The notes under the pieces were generated by a model that was not told the DNA's origin, searched no databases, and was given only the letters and a program-made list of their open reading frames with translations. A DNA stretch of 27,704 nt from the NCBI RefSeq assembly GCF_018373095.1, contig NZ_JAHAHT010000013.1, positions 1 through 27,704 of the forward strand. The letters are read 5' to 3'. Source of the stretch: Haemophilus parahaemolyticus (GTDB taxonomy: Bacteria; Pseudomonadota; Gammaproteobacteria; Enterobacterales; Pasteurellaceae). Shown one piece after another: positions 16,435 to 24,314 of the stretch (positions are counted from its first letter, which is position 1; every line of letters begins with the position of its first letter). Both the position numbers and the translations under genes were made by a program.

Positions 16435-16457
16435 TAGGGCTTATTTAGCTCGCCCTA
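16435..16457. terminator. Weak bidirectional terminator candidate
   Basis: TAGGGC (16435-16440) pairs with GCCCTA (16452-16457) across an 11-base loop between convergent genes. It is flanked by AAAATG on the left and AAAAATC on the right; the T-tracts are short, so strength is doubtful. Confidence 0.4.
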
Positions 16458-16461
16458 AAAA

Positions 16462-17598
16462 TCAAAAGCAAAAATGCTGAATTAACTTCGTCAATAGTTC
16501 TCTTGTTGGCTCAATAAACTTCGTTTCTAAAAATTCATCGGGTTGGTGAGCTTGTTCAATCGAACCAGGACCAAGCACTAGCGTTGGGCAGAGTTGCTGG
16601 ATATAAGGTGCTTCGGTGCAATAGTTCGCCGACTCACATTTTTCGCCCAACAATTTTTCCACTACTTGCACAATTTGAGCAGAATGCTCGCATTCATAGC
16701 CTGGGATGCCACTGTGCAGCTGGCGAATTTCGATTAAATCGCCATATTTTTCCAGCATCGGAGCGAGATTTTCTAGCATCAAATGATGTAAATCTTCCAT
16801 CGCTAAACCTGGGAGCGGGCGCATATCCAATTGCAATTCACAGCAAGCACAAATACGGTTAATTGCATCGCCTCCGTGAATGTTACCAAAATTCATTGTT
16901 GGATAAGGCACTTTAAAGAAATCGTTGCGGAATTTGGTTTTTAGTTCATTACGCATCGCGATTAAGTGACTTGTGGCTTCGTGCATTAATTCAATTGCAT
17001 TGATACCACGTTCTGGATCGCTTGAATGCCCACTTCTGCCCGTGATACGAATTGCCTCGCCCATATGCCCTTTGTGTGCTCGAATTGGCTTAAGTGAAGT
17101 TGGCTCGCCAATAATGGCACATTCTGGACGAATATGGCTATATTGTGCAAAGGTTCTTGCTCCAATCATTGTCGTTTCTTCATCGGCTGTGGCTAAAATG
17201 CGGATCGGTTTTTTCACTTGATTTAAATCCAGTTGGCTTACTACATCCACAATGAAAGCAAAAAAGCCTTTCATATCTGCTGTGCCTAAGCCGTAAAATT
17301 TCCCTTCTTTTTCAGTAAGATTAAATGGATTAAACGTCCATTTTCCCTCATCAAAAGGGACTGTGTCGGTGTGCCCTGCTAGTAATAAGCCACCTTCGCC
17401 TTCGCCATAAGTTGCCAATAAATTGTATTTATCTCGGCTATTTTCAACCGCTAAAATCTCGGTGTGAAAGCCTAAATCATTGAGCCAGTTTGCCAATAAT
17501 TCAATCAGCGGTTTGTTCGACTGATCTTCAAATGCTTCAAGGCTTGAAATAGTCGGGATGGCAATCAGTTGTGAATAGCGATCAATAAATTTCATCAT
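16462..17598 (-). CDS. argE: Acetylornithine deacetylase
   Basis: ArgE removes the acetyl group from N2-acetylornithine to yield ornithine for arginine synthesis, a cytosolic zinc enzyme of the M20 peptidase family. The 378-residue protein shows the metal-binding motifs in order: GHTDTVP with H76 and D78, GTADMKG with D108, ADEETTM with the catalytic/metal Glu pair at 140-141, and IIGEPTS with E165. The length and the GTADMKGF motif favour ArgE over DapE. The start (ATG ATG at 17598 or 17595, with AGAGGA upstream) overlaps the end of the preceding membrane-protein gene by about 17 bases, so it is the last gene of a three-gene unit starting with the antiporter. Confidence 0.93.
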   Translation of the reverse strand: MMKFIDRYSQLIAIPTISSLEAFEDQSNKPLIELLANWLNDLGFHTEILAVENSRDKYNLLATYGEGEGGLLLAGHTDTVPFDEGKWTFNPFNLTEKEGKFYGLGTADMKGFFAFIVDVVSQLDLNQVKKPIRILATADEETTMIGARTFAQYSHIRPECAIIGEPTSLKPIRAHKGHMGEAIRITGRSGHSSDPERGINAIELMHEATSHLIAMRNELKTKFRNDFFKVPYPTMNFGNIHGGDAINRICACCELQLDMRPLPGLAMEDLHHLMLENLAPMLEKYGDLIEIRQLHSGIPGYECEHSAQIVQVVEKLLGEKCESANYCTEAPYIQQLCPTLVLGPGSIEQAHQPDEFLETKFIEPTRELLTKLIQHFCF

Positions 17599-18379
17599 CT
17601 TTTTCCTCTTGTTGGCGATAGCTTATGATATTTCTTATGACGGCAAAACCCGCAATTATTTCCCAAATCATTATGGTATAAAGGCTGATACGCTCTAATA
17701 TTGGTGAAAATAACGTTGGATAAACCATTGTAATACTTACGCAAATCAACCCAATAAAACCAAACCAGAGACTCGATTTCTTAAGGCGTGGCGTAAGGGT
17801 TTTGTCTAAATCTAGCCCCATAAAAAGCAACATTAAGTTACCGATAATAATGGTGAGGCTTAAGCCGAAATTTTGTAAACTACCCTCTGAATAGCGACCG
17901 CTTGTAATCTCGGATACTAATGCTGTACCGATAGCAAAAAGCAGTGCGAGCAAAAGCTCAATCAGCCAGAGGCGTTTGTGCGAAATCGGATAAAGGCAAA
18001 TTAAATAGAACGGCACGACGATGTAGCTTTGGTAGCTAAACAGTATTCTCATAATATGCGGTAAGTTGGAAAGCGAGTTTTCTTTACCATCAATCACGCT
18101 TCCAATTGGGAAAAAAAGTTCTAATGTTGAATGATGAAAATAAGTGGTGATGGAACGTTCACTAAATAGAATCGCAACGTGTTCACCAAAAAGATAAAAT
18201 ACTCCCGCATAAGCCATTAATCCACCGAAAATAACGGTTAAAATCACCGCCATTTTCTTAAAGCAAGGATGCATTAAATAGGGATAAACCGCTATCGCAA
18301 AAGAGCCACTTTTAAAGTAGTGGCGAGTATTTTGAGAAATCGAAACCAAGAAATTAAAGATTAGGGTGAGATATTTCAT
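17582..18379 (-). CDS. Uncharacterised integral membrane protein in the arginine-linked cluster
   Basis: I do not recognise a family for this 265-residue protein. From the ATG at 18379 (MKYLTLIFNF) it contains about six or seven hydrophobic segments, including MAVILTVIFGGLMAYAGVFY, IVVPFYLICLYPI, LIELLLALLFAIGTALV and LSLTIIIGNLMLLFMGL. A periplasmic or cytosolic loop carries HHSTLELFFP. The tail is charged (EEKDDEIY). It begins 14 bases after the antiporter stop and overlaps argE, so co-transcription is likely. A reading from 18439 would overlap the antiporter and has no better ribosome site. It contains a full uptake signal (17896-17905), so it has probably been long resident. A transport or envelope role tied to arginine/ornithine is inference from context only. 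Confidence 0.75.
   Translation of the reverse strand: MKYLTLIFNFLVSISQNTRHYFKSGSFAIAVYPYLMHPCFKKMAVILTVIFGGLMAYAGVFYLFGEHVAILFSERSITTYFHHSTLELFFPIGSVIDGKENSLSNLPHIMRILFSYQSYIVVPFYLICLYPISHKRLWLIELLLALLFAIGTALVSEITSGRYSEGSLQNFGLSLTIIIGNLMLLFMGLDLDKTLTPRLKKSSLWFGFIGLICVSITMVYPTLFSPILERISLYTIMIWEIIAGFAVIRNIISYRQQEEKDDEIY
17896..17905 (-). repeat. DNA uptake signal sequence (ACAAGCGGTC)
   Basis: The plus strand reads GACCGCTTGT, a full 10-base Actinobacillus-type signal on the minus strand, inside the uncharacterised membrane-protein gene. Confidence 0.8.
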
Positions 18380-18393
18380 CTTATAAAAGCGTA

Positions 18394-19788
18394 CTACAAA
18401 AAGGCATAAATAGAGCCAATGGATAAAAGAATGGTACAACCAAGAGCAACCGTTTCATTACGTGAAAGATCAAATTTACCTGTTTTCTGATAACGTGTGT
18501 AGAAAAAGAGAATTGCCCCAGGTGTGTATAAAATTACCGAAAAGAGCAAATACTCCATTCCAGCAGCGTAAACTAACCAGAAACCGTAAAGAGTTGCAAT
18601 CATTCCTGTTAGCTTGATATACCAAACAGCCCCAATTTTAAATGCGAGACGAAGTAAATAAGTGCCGACTAAAAAATAAGGCACTAGAATCATTGTGGTT
18701 GTTAACTGAATGAGCACATCATACCCTTTGCTGGTAAAAAAAACGAGCACTAAGATAATTTGAATAACGATGTTAGTAAACCAGAGCGAGCTAATTGGCG
18801 TGTCGTTTTCATTCTTTTGATTTAAAAAATGTGGGAATACTTGTGTTTTAGACGCTTGATACATCACTTCTGCCGAAAACATTGTCCAGCTCATATAAGA
18901 TGCAAGTACAGATACAATTAAGCAAAAAGTAATCAAAATTTTACCGCTTGTGCCGATCATATGCTCCATAATGCCTGTCATTGAAGGATTCGGCATAGCA
19001 GCAATCACTTCACGTGGCAAAATACCGAGTGAAAGTGCAGTAATTGCTACATAAAGAACCAGGGCGATTAAAATGCCGAGGATAGTCGCAATGCCCACAT
19101 CGTTTTTCTTTTTCGCGTGAGCGGAAAGAACCGTTGCACCTTCCACGCCAACAAAAACCCAAAGAGTAATGAGCATTGTGCTTTTGATTTGATCTAATAG
19201 TGACATTTGCAAACGTTCGCCGTGGAAATCTTGCATAAATTGAGTAGGCGAGAAAAAGATTATGGCTAATACAATAAAAACAATTAACGGAAGTACTTTA
19301 ACGATCGTTGCAATCAGGTTCACATAGGCGGCCTCTTTTACGCCCTTTGCGATCAAAATATGGATCAACCACACCACTAAAGAGGCAGATAAAATCGACA
19401 TCAGCGAAGTACCATCGCCAAAGATGGTGACTTGTTCACTATCAAAGAAGAGACCAAAGCCACTAAATGCCACCACAAGATAACTTACGCTGCCAATAGA
19501 AGTACAGAGCCAGTAGCCCCATGCCGCAAGTCCGCCGATAAAATCGCCAAAGCCTTCTCGTGCATAGGTATAAATACCGCCATCTAAATCAGGACGCAAT
19601 CGGGAGAGGAAGAAAAAAGAAAGCCCAAGGAAAAGAATCCCTAAACCCGTGATAGCCCAACCTGTGAGCAAAGCTTCCGCACTTGCAACTGCAGCCATAT
19701 TTTGTGGTAGGCTAAAAATACCCGAACCAATCATTGAACTCAGCACTAGTGCAGTAAGTGATACTAACCCGATTTTGCTTTTTGACAT
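18394..19788 (-). CDS. Basic amino-acid antiporter (arginine/ornithine type), APC family
   Basis: A 464-residue transporter with about twelve membrane helices. The N-terminus LVSLTALVLSSMIGSGIFSL has the APC signature glycine motif in helix 1, and PDLDGGIYTYAREGFGDF is typical of the ArcD/YdgI/PotE antiporter branch. Members swap arginine for ornithine, or related diamines and amino acids, across the inner membrane. The exact pair cannot be fixed from sequence, but two things favour arginine/ornithine: argE is in the same unit, and two ARG-box-like sites lie just upstream. The ATG at 19788 is preceded by AAAAGGG. It contains an uptake-signal core near 18943. It is the first gene of the antiporter/membrane protein/argE unit. 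Confidence 0.85.
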   Translation of the reverse strand: MSKSKIGLVSLTALVLSSMIGSGIFSLPQNMAAVASAEALLTGWAITGLGILFLGLSFFFLSRLRPDLDGGIYTYAREGFGDFIGGLAAWGYWLCTSIGSVSYLVVAFSGFGLFFDSEQVTIFGDGTSLMSILSASLVVWLIHILIAKGVKEAAYVNLIATIVKVLPLIVFIVLAIIFFSPTQFMQDFHGERLQMSLLDQIKSTMLITLWVFVGVEGATVLSAHAKKKNDVGIATILGILIALVLYVAITALSLGILPREVIAAMPNPSMTGIMEHMIGTSGKILITFCLIVSVLASYMSWTMFSAEVMYQASKTQVFPHFLNQKNENDTPISSLWFTNIVIQIILVLVFFTSKGYDVLIQLTTTMILVPYFLVGTYLLRLAFKIGAVWYIKLTGMIATLYGFWLVYAAGMEYLLFSVILYTPGAILFFYTRYQKTGKFDLSRNETVALGCTILLSIGSIYAFL

Positions 19789-19808
19789 AAAATGCCCTTT
19801 TATTTATT

Positions 19809-19843
19809 TCGTTAATTATTCAAAAAATTTGCATAATTTATCA
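19809..19843 (-). promoter_or_regulatory. Tandem ARG-box-like operator (ArgR)
   Basis: TCGTTAATTATTCA (19809-19822) and TGCATAATTTATCA (19830-19843) each match the 14-base ARG-box core TGAATWWWWATTCA at 11 positions. Their centres are 21 bp apart, the spacing of paired ARG boxes (18 bp plus 3) in gamma-proteobacteria. They lie 21-55 bases upstream of the antiporter start, where binding would block transcription. Confidence 0.5.
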
Positions 19844-19907
19844 TGAAAAGCGGAAATCATCTAATTAAAAGGAAAGGTTTTGGACGAATAGAAAGACCAA
19901 TTACAGA

Positions 19908-19944
19908 TAAAAATAAAGCCCTGATAAACAGGGCTTTATTTTTA
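19908..19944 (-). terminator. Strong bidirectional terminator after pal
   Basis: A 16-bp perfect stem (19908-19923 with 19929-19944) with a 5-base loop ATAAA. The core AAAGCCCTG/CAGGGCTTT is flanked by A- and T-rich ends that supply a U-tail in either direction. It closes the tol-pal operon. Confidence 0.9.
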
Positions 19945-19972
19945 ATAAACTAAGTTTCTAAAAAAGTAGAAA

Positions 19973-20431
19973 TTAGTATTCTAATTCTGCACGACGGTTT
20001 TTCGCGTAGTCAGCTTCAGTGTGACCTAAAACTGCTGGTTTTTCTTCACCGTAAGATACAGTTGCAACATTTGAAGCACCTTGTTGTGCTAAGTAGTTTT
20101 GTACAGCGTTTGCACGACGTTGACCTAACGCAATGTTGTACTCTGGAGTACCACGTTCATCAGTGTGACCAGCAACAGTTACATTTTTGTTTGTTGCTTT
20201 TAATAATTCAGCGTGAGCATCTAAGATTTTTTGATCTTCAGCACGAATAGTGTATTTATCAAAATCAAAGTACACTGTGTTGTAACGGTGTTGTAAATCT
20301 TCTGCAGACATTCCACCGAATTGAGCTACATTGTCATTCGCATTTGCGGCTGCGTTATCTGAAGATGAGCTACATGCAGCTAATACGAAAGCTGGTGCCG
20401 CTACCATTAAAACTTTAGCTAGTTTTTTCAT
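19973..20431 (-). CDS. pal: Peptidoglycan-associated lipoprotein
   Basis: Pal is an outer-membrane lipoprotein that binds peptidoglycan and TolB, holding the outer membrane to the wall and helping constriction at division. The 152-residue precursor has a lipoprotein signal with lipobox LAAC and lipidation site Cys20. A short Ser/Asn/Ala linker follows, then an OmpA-like domain: YFDFDKY at 54-60, GHTDERGTPEYN at 89-99 with diaminopimelate-binding Asp91, and RRANAV with its Arg pair at 105-106. It corresponds to the P6 protein of H. influenzae. The ribosome site is GGAG eight bases before the ATG. It is last in the operon; cpoB (ybgF), which follows pal in E. coli, is absent here. Confidence 0.97.
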   Translation of the reverse strand: MKKLAKVLMVAAPAFVLAACSSSSDNAAANANDNVAQFGGMSAEDLQHRYNTVYFDFDKYTIRAEDQKILDAHAELLKATNKNVTVAGHTDERGTPEYNIALGQRRANAVQNYLAQQGASNVATVSYGEEKPAVLGHTEADYAKNRRAELEY

Positions 20432-20453
20432 TTTATTTACTCCTAAGAGAAGA

Positions 20454-21734
20454 TTATTGTTTAGTTAAATACGGTGACCAAGCAGGGAATTTATATTGCC
20501 CTCCTGCACCTGGCAGATTTGCTTTAAAACGACCGTCTGCGGACACCAATTGTAGCACTTTACTCGTACCTTTGGTAGAGCTGTAGATAACCATAATGCC
20601 GTTTGGTGAAATACTTGGACTTTCATCTAAAAACGTTGAACTTAAGACTTCCGTGCCACCCGAAGTGAGATCACGTTTTACCACTTTATCTCCAGCAATC
20701 ATGATTAAATTCTTGCCATCGGCTGATGATTTAGGATTATAAGAAACTCCTCCTCCTATATTACTTACACCACCACCTGATGCACTCATTTGATAAACTT
20801 GTGGTGAACCTGAGCGGTCTGAAGTGAAGTAAATTGTACTACCATCATGAGACCAACTTGGTTCAGTATTGTTTCCTGCATTTGCAGTTAATTTGCTAGG
20901 CGTACCACCGCCAGCGCCAACAACATAAATATTCAACTCACCATCTTGGTTAGAGGCAAACGCAATTTTTGAGCCATCTGGTGAGAATGCGGGTGCTCCA
21001 TTATGTCCTTTTAATGCTGCTACAACACGGCGATTACCCGAATAAAGATCATGAATAACAACTTGTGCTTTTTTATTTTCAAAAGTTACATAGGCTAATT
21101 TACTGCCATCTGGCGCCCATTCTGGCGACATTAACGGTTCTTTACTTCTAACGACAGTAAAAGCATTGAAGCCATCATAATCAGAAACCCGTAACTCGTA
21201 TGATGATACACCACGTTGCACTACATATGCAATTTTTGTTCTAAATGCACCACGAATTTGCGTGATTTTTTCAAAAATTAAATCACTTACAGTATGAGCC
21301 CCTTGGCGCATCTGAGCTACTGGTACATTAAATGCGCCTTGATCTAATACAGCAGCAGGTGAGCTTAAAGCATCGACCAATTGATAAGCCACATTATAGC
21401 CACCATTAACAGGAGTAACTTGTCCAACCACGACCATATCTACGCCAATATCAGTCCATTGTTGTGAAACAACCTCACTTGCAGAACCTGGTTGAGCAGG
21501 TAATTTGGCTCGATCAATAGGAGAGAATTTACCACTGTTGCGTAAATCATCTGCAATAATTTGCCCTACGTCCTCGTTAGCACTACCTTTAAAAGGGACA
21601 ACAGCAATTGGCTGAGCTATACTTACACCTTCATCAACCGAAATCACAACATCTGATTCAGCTTTAGTGATATTCGTACTACATAAGAATGTAAACACGC
21701 TTATTATACTCGCTAAATGCGGTTTAAACTTCAT
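20454..21734 (-). CDS. tolB: Tol-Pal system periplasmic beta-propeller protein
   Basis: TolB is the periplasmic shuttle between TolA and Pal. The 426-residue precursor has a signal peptide ending near TNITKA. An N-terminal alpha/beta domain (about residues 30-165) follows. The six-bladed propeller shows WD40-like/TolB repeats: PEWAPDGSKLAYVTF, PAFSPDGSKIAFASN, PSWSHDGSTIYFTSD, a degenerate SSADGKNLIMI and PSISPNGIMVIYSST. The segment just after the signal peptide (ESDVVISVDEG) is where the TolA- or Pal-binding TolB box lies. Length is normal (about 430). It follows tolA by 17 bases and precedes pal by 22. Confidence 0.97.
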   Translation of the reverse strand: MKFKPHLASIISVFTFLCSTNITKAESDVVISVDEGVSIAQPIAVVPFKGSANEDVGQIIADDLRNSGKFSPIDRAKLPAQPGSASEVVSQQWTDIGVDMVVVGQVTPVNGGYNVAYQLVDALSSPAAVLDQGAFNVPVAQMRQGAHTVSDLIFEKITQIRGAFRTKIAYVVQRGVSSYELRVSDYDGFNAFTVVRSKEPLMSPEWAPDGSKLAYVTFENKKAQVVIHDLYSGNRRVVAALKGHNGAPAFSPDGSKIAFASNQDGELNIYVVGAGGGTPSKLTANAGNNTEPSWSHDGSTIYFTSDRSGSPQVYQMSASGGGVSNIGGGVSYNPKSSADGKNLIMIAGDKVVKRDLTSGGTEVLSSTFLDESPSISPNGIMVIYSSTKGTSKVLQLVSADGRFKANLPGAGGQYKFPAWSPYLTKQ

Positions 21735-21751
21735 TTTTTAACCTCTAGGTA

Positions 21752-23047
21752 TTATAAAACTTTTAATCCAAATTTGATGATCGGCGATTTATAAGTGTTA
21801 TAAGTTGGATCATCTTTTGCTCTTGGTACACTTTGTGCACGAGTAATAGCTGCTACAGCTGCCCGACAAATATCTGGTGGACCAGAAATGACTTCGTGGC
21901 TTGAAATGTGTCCATCTCGTTCAATATTGATTTTCACACGGCATTCACGACCACTAAAGCTTGGATCAACTTGATACTCGCGTGATAATTTTTGTTTAAT
22001 TAAACGTTCATAACCACGGTCTGCCGTACCTTGTCCTTCGCCGAGTCCTTTACTGTTACCATTACCCGCAAGACCTGCTGAATTTTTATTTCCACCTTTC
22101 GTTGCTGAGCCACCACCAATATCTCCACCTGATAAGAAATCATCTAGTGCTTTATTATTTTTGGCTCTTGCTGCGGCAGCTTTTGCTTCTGCATCTGCTT
22201 TAGCCTTAGCATCAGCTGCTGCTTTGGCTTTCGCTTCTGCAGCAGCTTTTTCTGCATTCACTTTTGCTTCTTTTTCAGCCTTCTCTTTAGCCTCTTTCTC
22301 AGCTTTTACCTTCGCTTCTGCTGCGGCTTTTTCTTTGGCTTCTTTTTCGGCTTTTAGTTTCGCTTCTTGAGCAGCTTTTTCCTTAGCTTCTTGTGCTTTT
22401 TTCTGCTCTTCTAATTTCTTCTGCTGCTCTGCTTTTTGAAGGGCTTCTTTTGTTTTACGCTCTTCTTCAGCTTGTTTTGCTGCTGCTTCTAAACGTTTTG
22501 CCTCAGCTTCCGCTTTTAGACGAGCTGCTTCGGCTGCTTTTTTACGTGTTGCCTCTTCTTCTTTCTGTTTCTCGAGCTGTTCTTGTTTTAACTGCTCTTG
22601 GAGTTGCTGTTCTTTTTTCAACTGTTCTTGCTTGATTTGCTCTTGTCGTTTTTGCTCTTCTTGTTTTTGCTGAGCTAACAATTGAGCCTGACGTTGTTCT
22701 TCTAAAGCCTTTTCTCGCTCCTGTTTTTCAGCAAGTTCGGCTTTAGCTTGTTTAACTTCTTCAGCAACCTCTTCTTTTACATCTTCGACAGGTTTTGTCT
22801 CTTCCACAGGTTTAGGTTGAGCATTCCCTTTTCTATCTGATTGTAATCGACTATATTCTGCAGCTACCTGCCCCGTATCGACCATTACCGCTTCAAACTC
22901 TTCACCATCTCCACCATTACCGCCTGCAGCAGGAGGTAATGTGATATTTGTAAACAAAGAGCCTAATAGAAGCAATCCAATTAAAAGGGCATGCAATAGT
23001 AGGGAGAGAATGATTGCAAATTCAAGTCTATCGTTTTGAGATCTCAC
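21752..23047 (-). CDS. tolA: Tol-Pal system inner-membrane-anchored protein
   Basis: TolA spans the periplasm and transmits proton-motive energy from TolQR to TolB-Pal. The single membrane helix (about residues 11-33) holds the SxxxH motif (S15, H19) that contacts TolQR. A very long helical central domain follows (about 80-300), rich in Ala, Lys, Glu and Gln; it is Gln/Glu-rich first and then built of KAEKEAKEKAAAEAK-like imperfect repeats. The globular C-terminal domain begins near YERLIKQKLS and ends with the conserved KSPIIKFGLKVL; its Cys pair is in GRECRVKI and PPDICRAA. The start is GTG at 23047, with AAGGATAA just upstream. Repeat length is likely to vary between strains. Confidence 0.96.
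   Translation of the reverse strand: MRSQNDRLEFAIILSLLLHALLIGLLLLGSLFTNITLPPAAGGNGGDGEEFEAVMVDTGQVAAEYSRLQSDRKGNAQPKPVEETKPVEDVKEEVAEEVKQAKAELAEKQEREKALEEQRQAQLLAQQKQEEQKRQEQIKQEQLKKEQQLQEQLKQEQLEKQKEEEATRKKAAEAARLKAEAEAKRLEAAAKQAEEERKTKEALQKAEQQKKLEEQKKAQEAKEKAAQEAKLKAEKEAKEKAAAEAKVKAEKEAKEKAEKEAKVNAEKAAAEAKAKAAADAKAKADAEAKAAAARAKNNKALDDFLSGGDIGGGSATKGGNKNSAGLAGNGNSKGLGEGQGTADRGYERLIKQKLSREYQVDPSFSGRECRVKINIERDGHISSHEVISGPPDICRAAVAAITRAQSVPRAKDDPTYNTYKSPIIKFGLKVL
22150..22760 (-). repeat. Imperfect Lys/Ala/Glu/Gln repeat tract in tolA
   Basis: About 600 bases encode the TolA helical domain. Recurrent GCTTCT, TTCTGC and TTTTTC words on the plus strand correspond to repeated AEK/EAK/KQE units. 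It is coding repetition, prone to length change by recombination or slippage, and is not a CRISPR or mobile element. Confidence 0.8.
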
Positions 23048-23063
23048 ACGTTATCCTTGATGA

Positions 23064-23501
23064 TTATTGACCTTGAGTCATTAAGCCTGCTTTTTCAATA
23101 CCTGCTTCTTTTAATAATACAATACCTTTAATCACTTCTTCATAAGGCACGCTTGCATCACCTGCAACTAAAAAAAGCGTATTTTCATCTTTTTTAAATT
23201 CTTCACCAGCAAATGAAATCACTTCTTGATCGCTGAGTTCTTCGCCATTACTACCAGTAACAAAGTTGCCACCAACTTTTAATTTATATAAACCGACACC
23301 TGCCACTTGTAAAATCACAGGGGTTTTATCTTCATTGGACACAGATTGGCTATGTTTATCTTCTGGTAAATTAACTTCTACGCTTTGGCTAATCACTGGT
23401 GCTGTTGCCATAAAAATAAGTAAAAGCACAAGTAAGACATCCAAGAACGGTACAATGTTAATTTCAGATTTAATGTCCTTACGTTTACGACGGTAAGACA
23501 T
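23064..23501 (-). CDS. tolR: Tol-Pal system proton-channel protein TolR
   Basis: A 145-residue ExbD/TolR-family protein with one membrane helix (about residues 16-35, INIVPFLDVLLVLLLIFMAT). It contains the conserved Asp21, equivalent to the proton-coupling Asp23 of E. coli TolR. The rest is a periplasmic domain that can bind peptidoglycan. With TolQ it forms the proton-driven motor for TolA. It precedes tolA by 16 bases and is separated from tolQ by about 100 bases containing an uptake signal and dyads. Confidence 0.96.
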   Translation of the reverse strand: MSYRRKRKDIKSEINIVPFLDVLLVLLLIFMATAPVISQSVEVNLPEDKHSQSVSNEDKTPVILQVAGVGLYKLKVGGNFVTGSNGEELSDQEVISFAGEEFKKDENTLFLVAGDASVPYEEVIKGIVLLKEAGIEKAGLMTQGQ

Positions 23502-23539
23502 ACTTCCTCTTTTTAAATTCTGGTTATCACTAACATTTT

Positions 23540-23577
23540 GCGATAAGCGGTCATATTTTTATCGCGCTTTGCAAAAT
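23540..23577 (-). other. Uptake signal with overlapping dyads between tolQ and tolR
   Basis: GCGATAA (23540-23546) pairs with TTATCGC (23559-23565). Alternatively ATTTTGC (23535-23541) pairs with GCAAAAT (23571-23577). The two share bases, so only one can form fully. AAGCGGTC (23545-23552), followed by a T-run and TTTGCAAA, looks like an extended uptake signal. Confidence 0.45.
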
Positions 23578-23602
23578 ATTTAACAAAAACGACTACTTAT
23601 TT

Positions 23603-24289
23603 TCATTTATTTTTAGAGAATGCTTGACGATGTAAAATCGTTGTAAACTCATCAATAAAGTTTGCGTAGTTTTGTTCTAATTTATTCGCACGTAAGCTTA
23701 AACGGTTATAAGCCATTACTGCTGGAATTGCCGCAAACAAACCAATTGCAGTTGCAATTAACGCTTCGGCAATACCTGGTGCAACCGATTGAAGGCTAGC
23801 TTGTTTTACCGCACTTAATCCCATAAATGAGTGCATAATCCCCCACACAGTACCAAATAAACCAATGTATGGGCTAATAGAACCAACAGTACCTAAGAAT
23901 GGAATATAGCTTTCGAGCGTTTCCACTTCACGGTTTAATGCGAGGTTCATTGCTCGGCTTGTTCCTTGAATATTTGCAGCTGGCACATCTGGGCTTACTT
24001 GTTGCAAACGGGTAAATTCTTTAAATCCAACATAGAAAATTTGTTCTGAGCCGCTTAATTTATCACGACGATTTTCTAATCCTTCGTGTAAACGGTTTAA
24101 ATCTTCGCCAGACCAAAATTTATTTTCAAAAGCGAGAGAGCCTTTTGCAGCATTCGTTAAATAACGACTACGTTGAATAATCACTGCCCAAGATAATACT
24201 GAGAAAGTGATAAGAATAAGCATAACGATCTTAACGACGATACTTGCTTGTGCAAATAACGAAATTAAGTCAAAGCTAGTTTCTTGCAT
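23603..24289 (-). CDS. tolQ: Tol-Pal system proton-channel protein TolQ
   Basis: A 228-residue MotA/TolQ/ExbB proton-channel protein with three membrane helices (about 18-38, 130-152 and 170-193). Thr147 (FGTVWG) and Thr180 (LIATAIG) match the pore threonines T145 and T178 of E. coli TolQ. The large loop between helices 1 and 2 is cytoplasmic. I start at ATG 24289 because GGAG lies just upstream and the length fits the family (230). An extended reading from 24361 would overlap ybgC. It follows ybgC by 25 bases. Confidence 0.96.
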   Translation of the reverse strand: MQETSFDLISLFAQASIVVKIVMLILITFSVLSWAVIIQRSRYLTNAAKGSLAFENKFWSGEDLNRLHEGLENRRDKLSGSEQIFYVGFKEFTRLQQVSPDVPAANIQGTSRAMNLALNREVETLESYIPFLGTVGSISPYIGLFGTVWGIMHSFMGLSAVKQASLQSVAPGIAEALIATAIGLFAAIPAVMAYNRLSLRANKLEQNYANFIDEFTTILHRQAFSKNK

Positions 24290-24314
24290 TGAAAACTCCA
24301 ATAATGATAATGAA

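Noticed and set aside
19843..19953. Short plus-strand frame of about 36 codons between the antiporter and pal
   Set aside because: No ribosome site, and it runs straight through the pal terminator hairpin.
22161..22635. Two plus-strand open frames rich in Ala/Ser/Phe and Leu opposite tolA
   Set aside because: They are antisense shadows of the Lys/Ala/Glu repeat domain of TolA; no ribosome site and no independent protein features.
22150..22760. Repetitive DNA that might be a CRISPR or tandem-repeat locus
   Set aside because: Repeats are imperfect, in frame, have no spacers, and encode the TolA helical domain.
23808..23816. Haemophilus influenzae-type uptake core (AAGTGCGGT on the minus strand)
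   Set aside because: A single copy within tolQ is compatible with chance; the prevailing signal is the AAGCGGT type.
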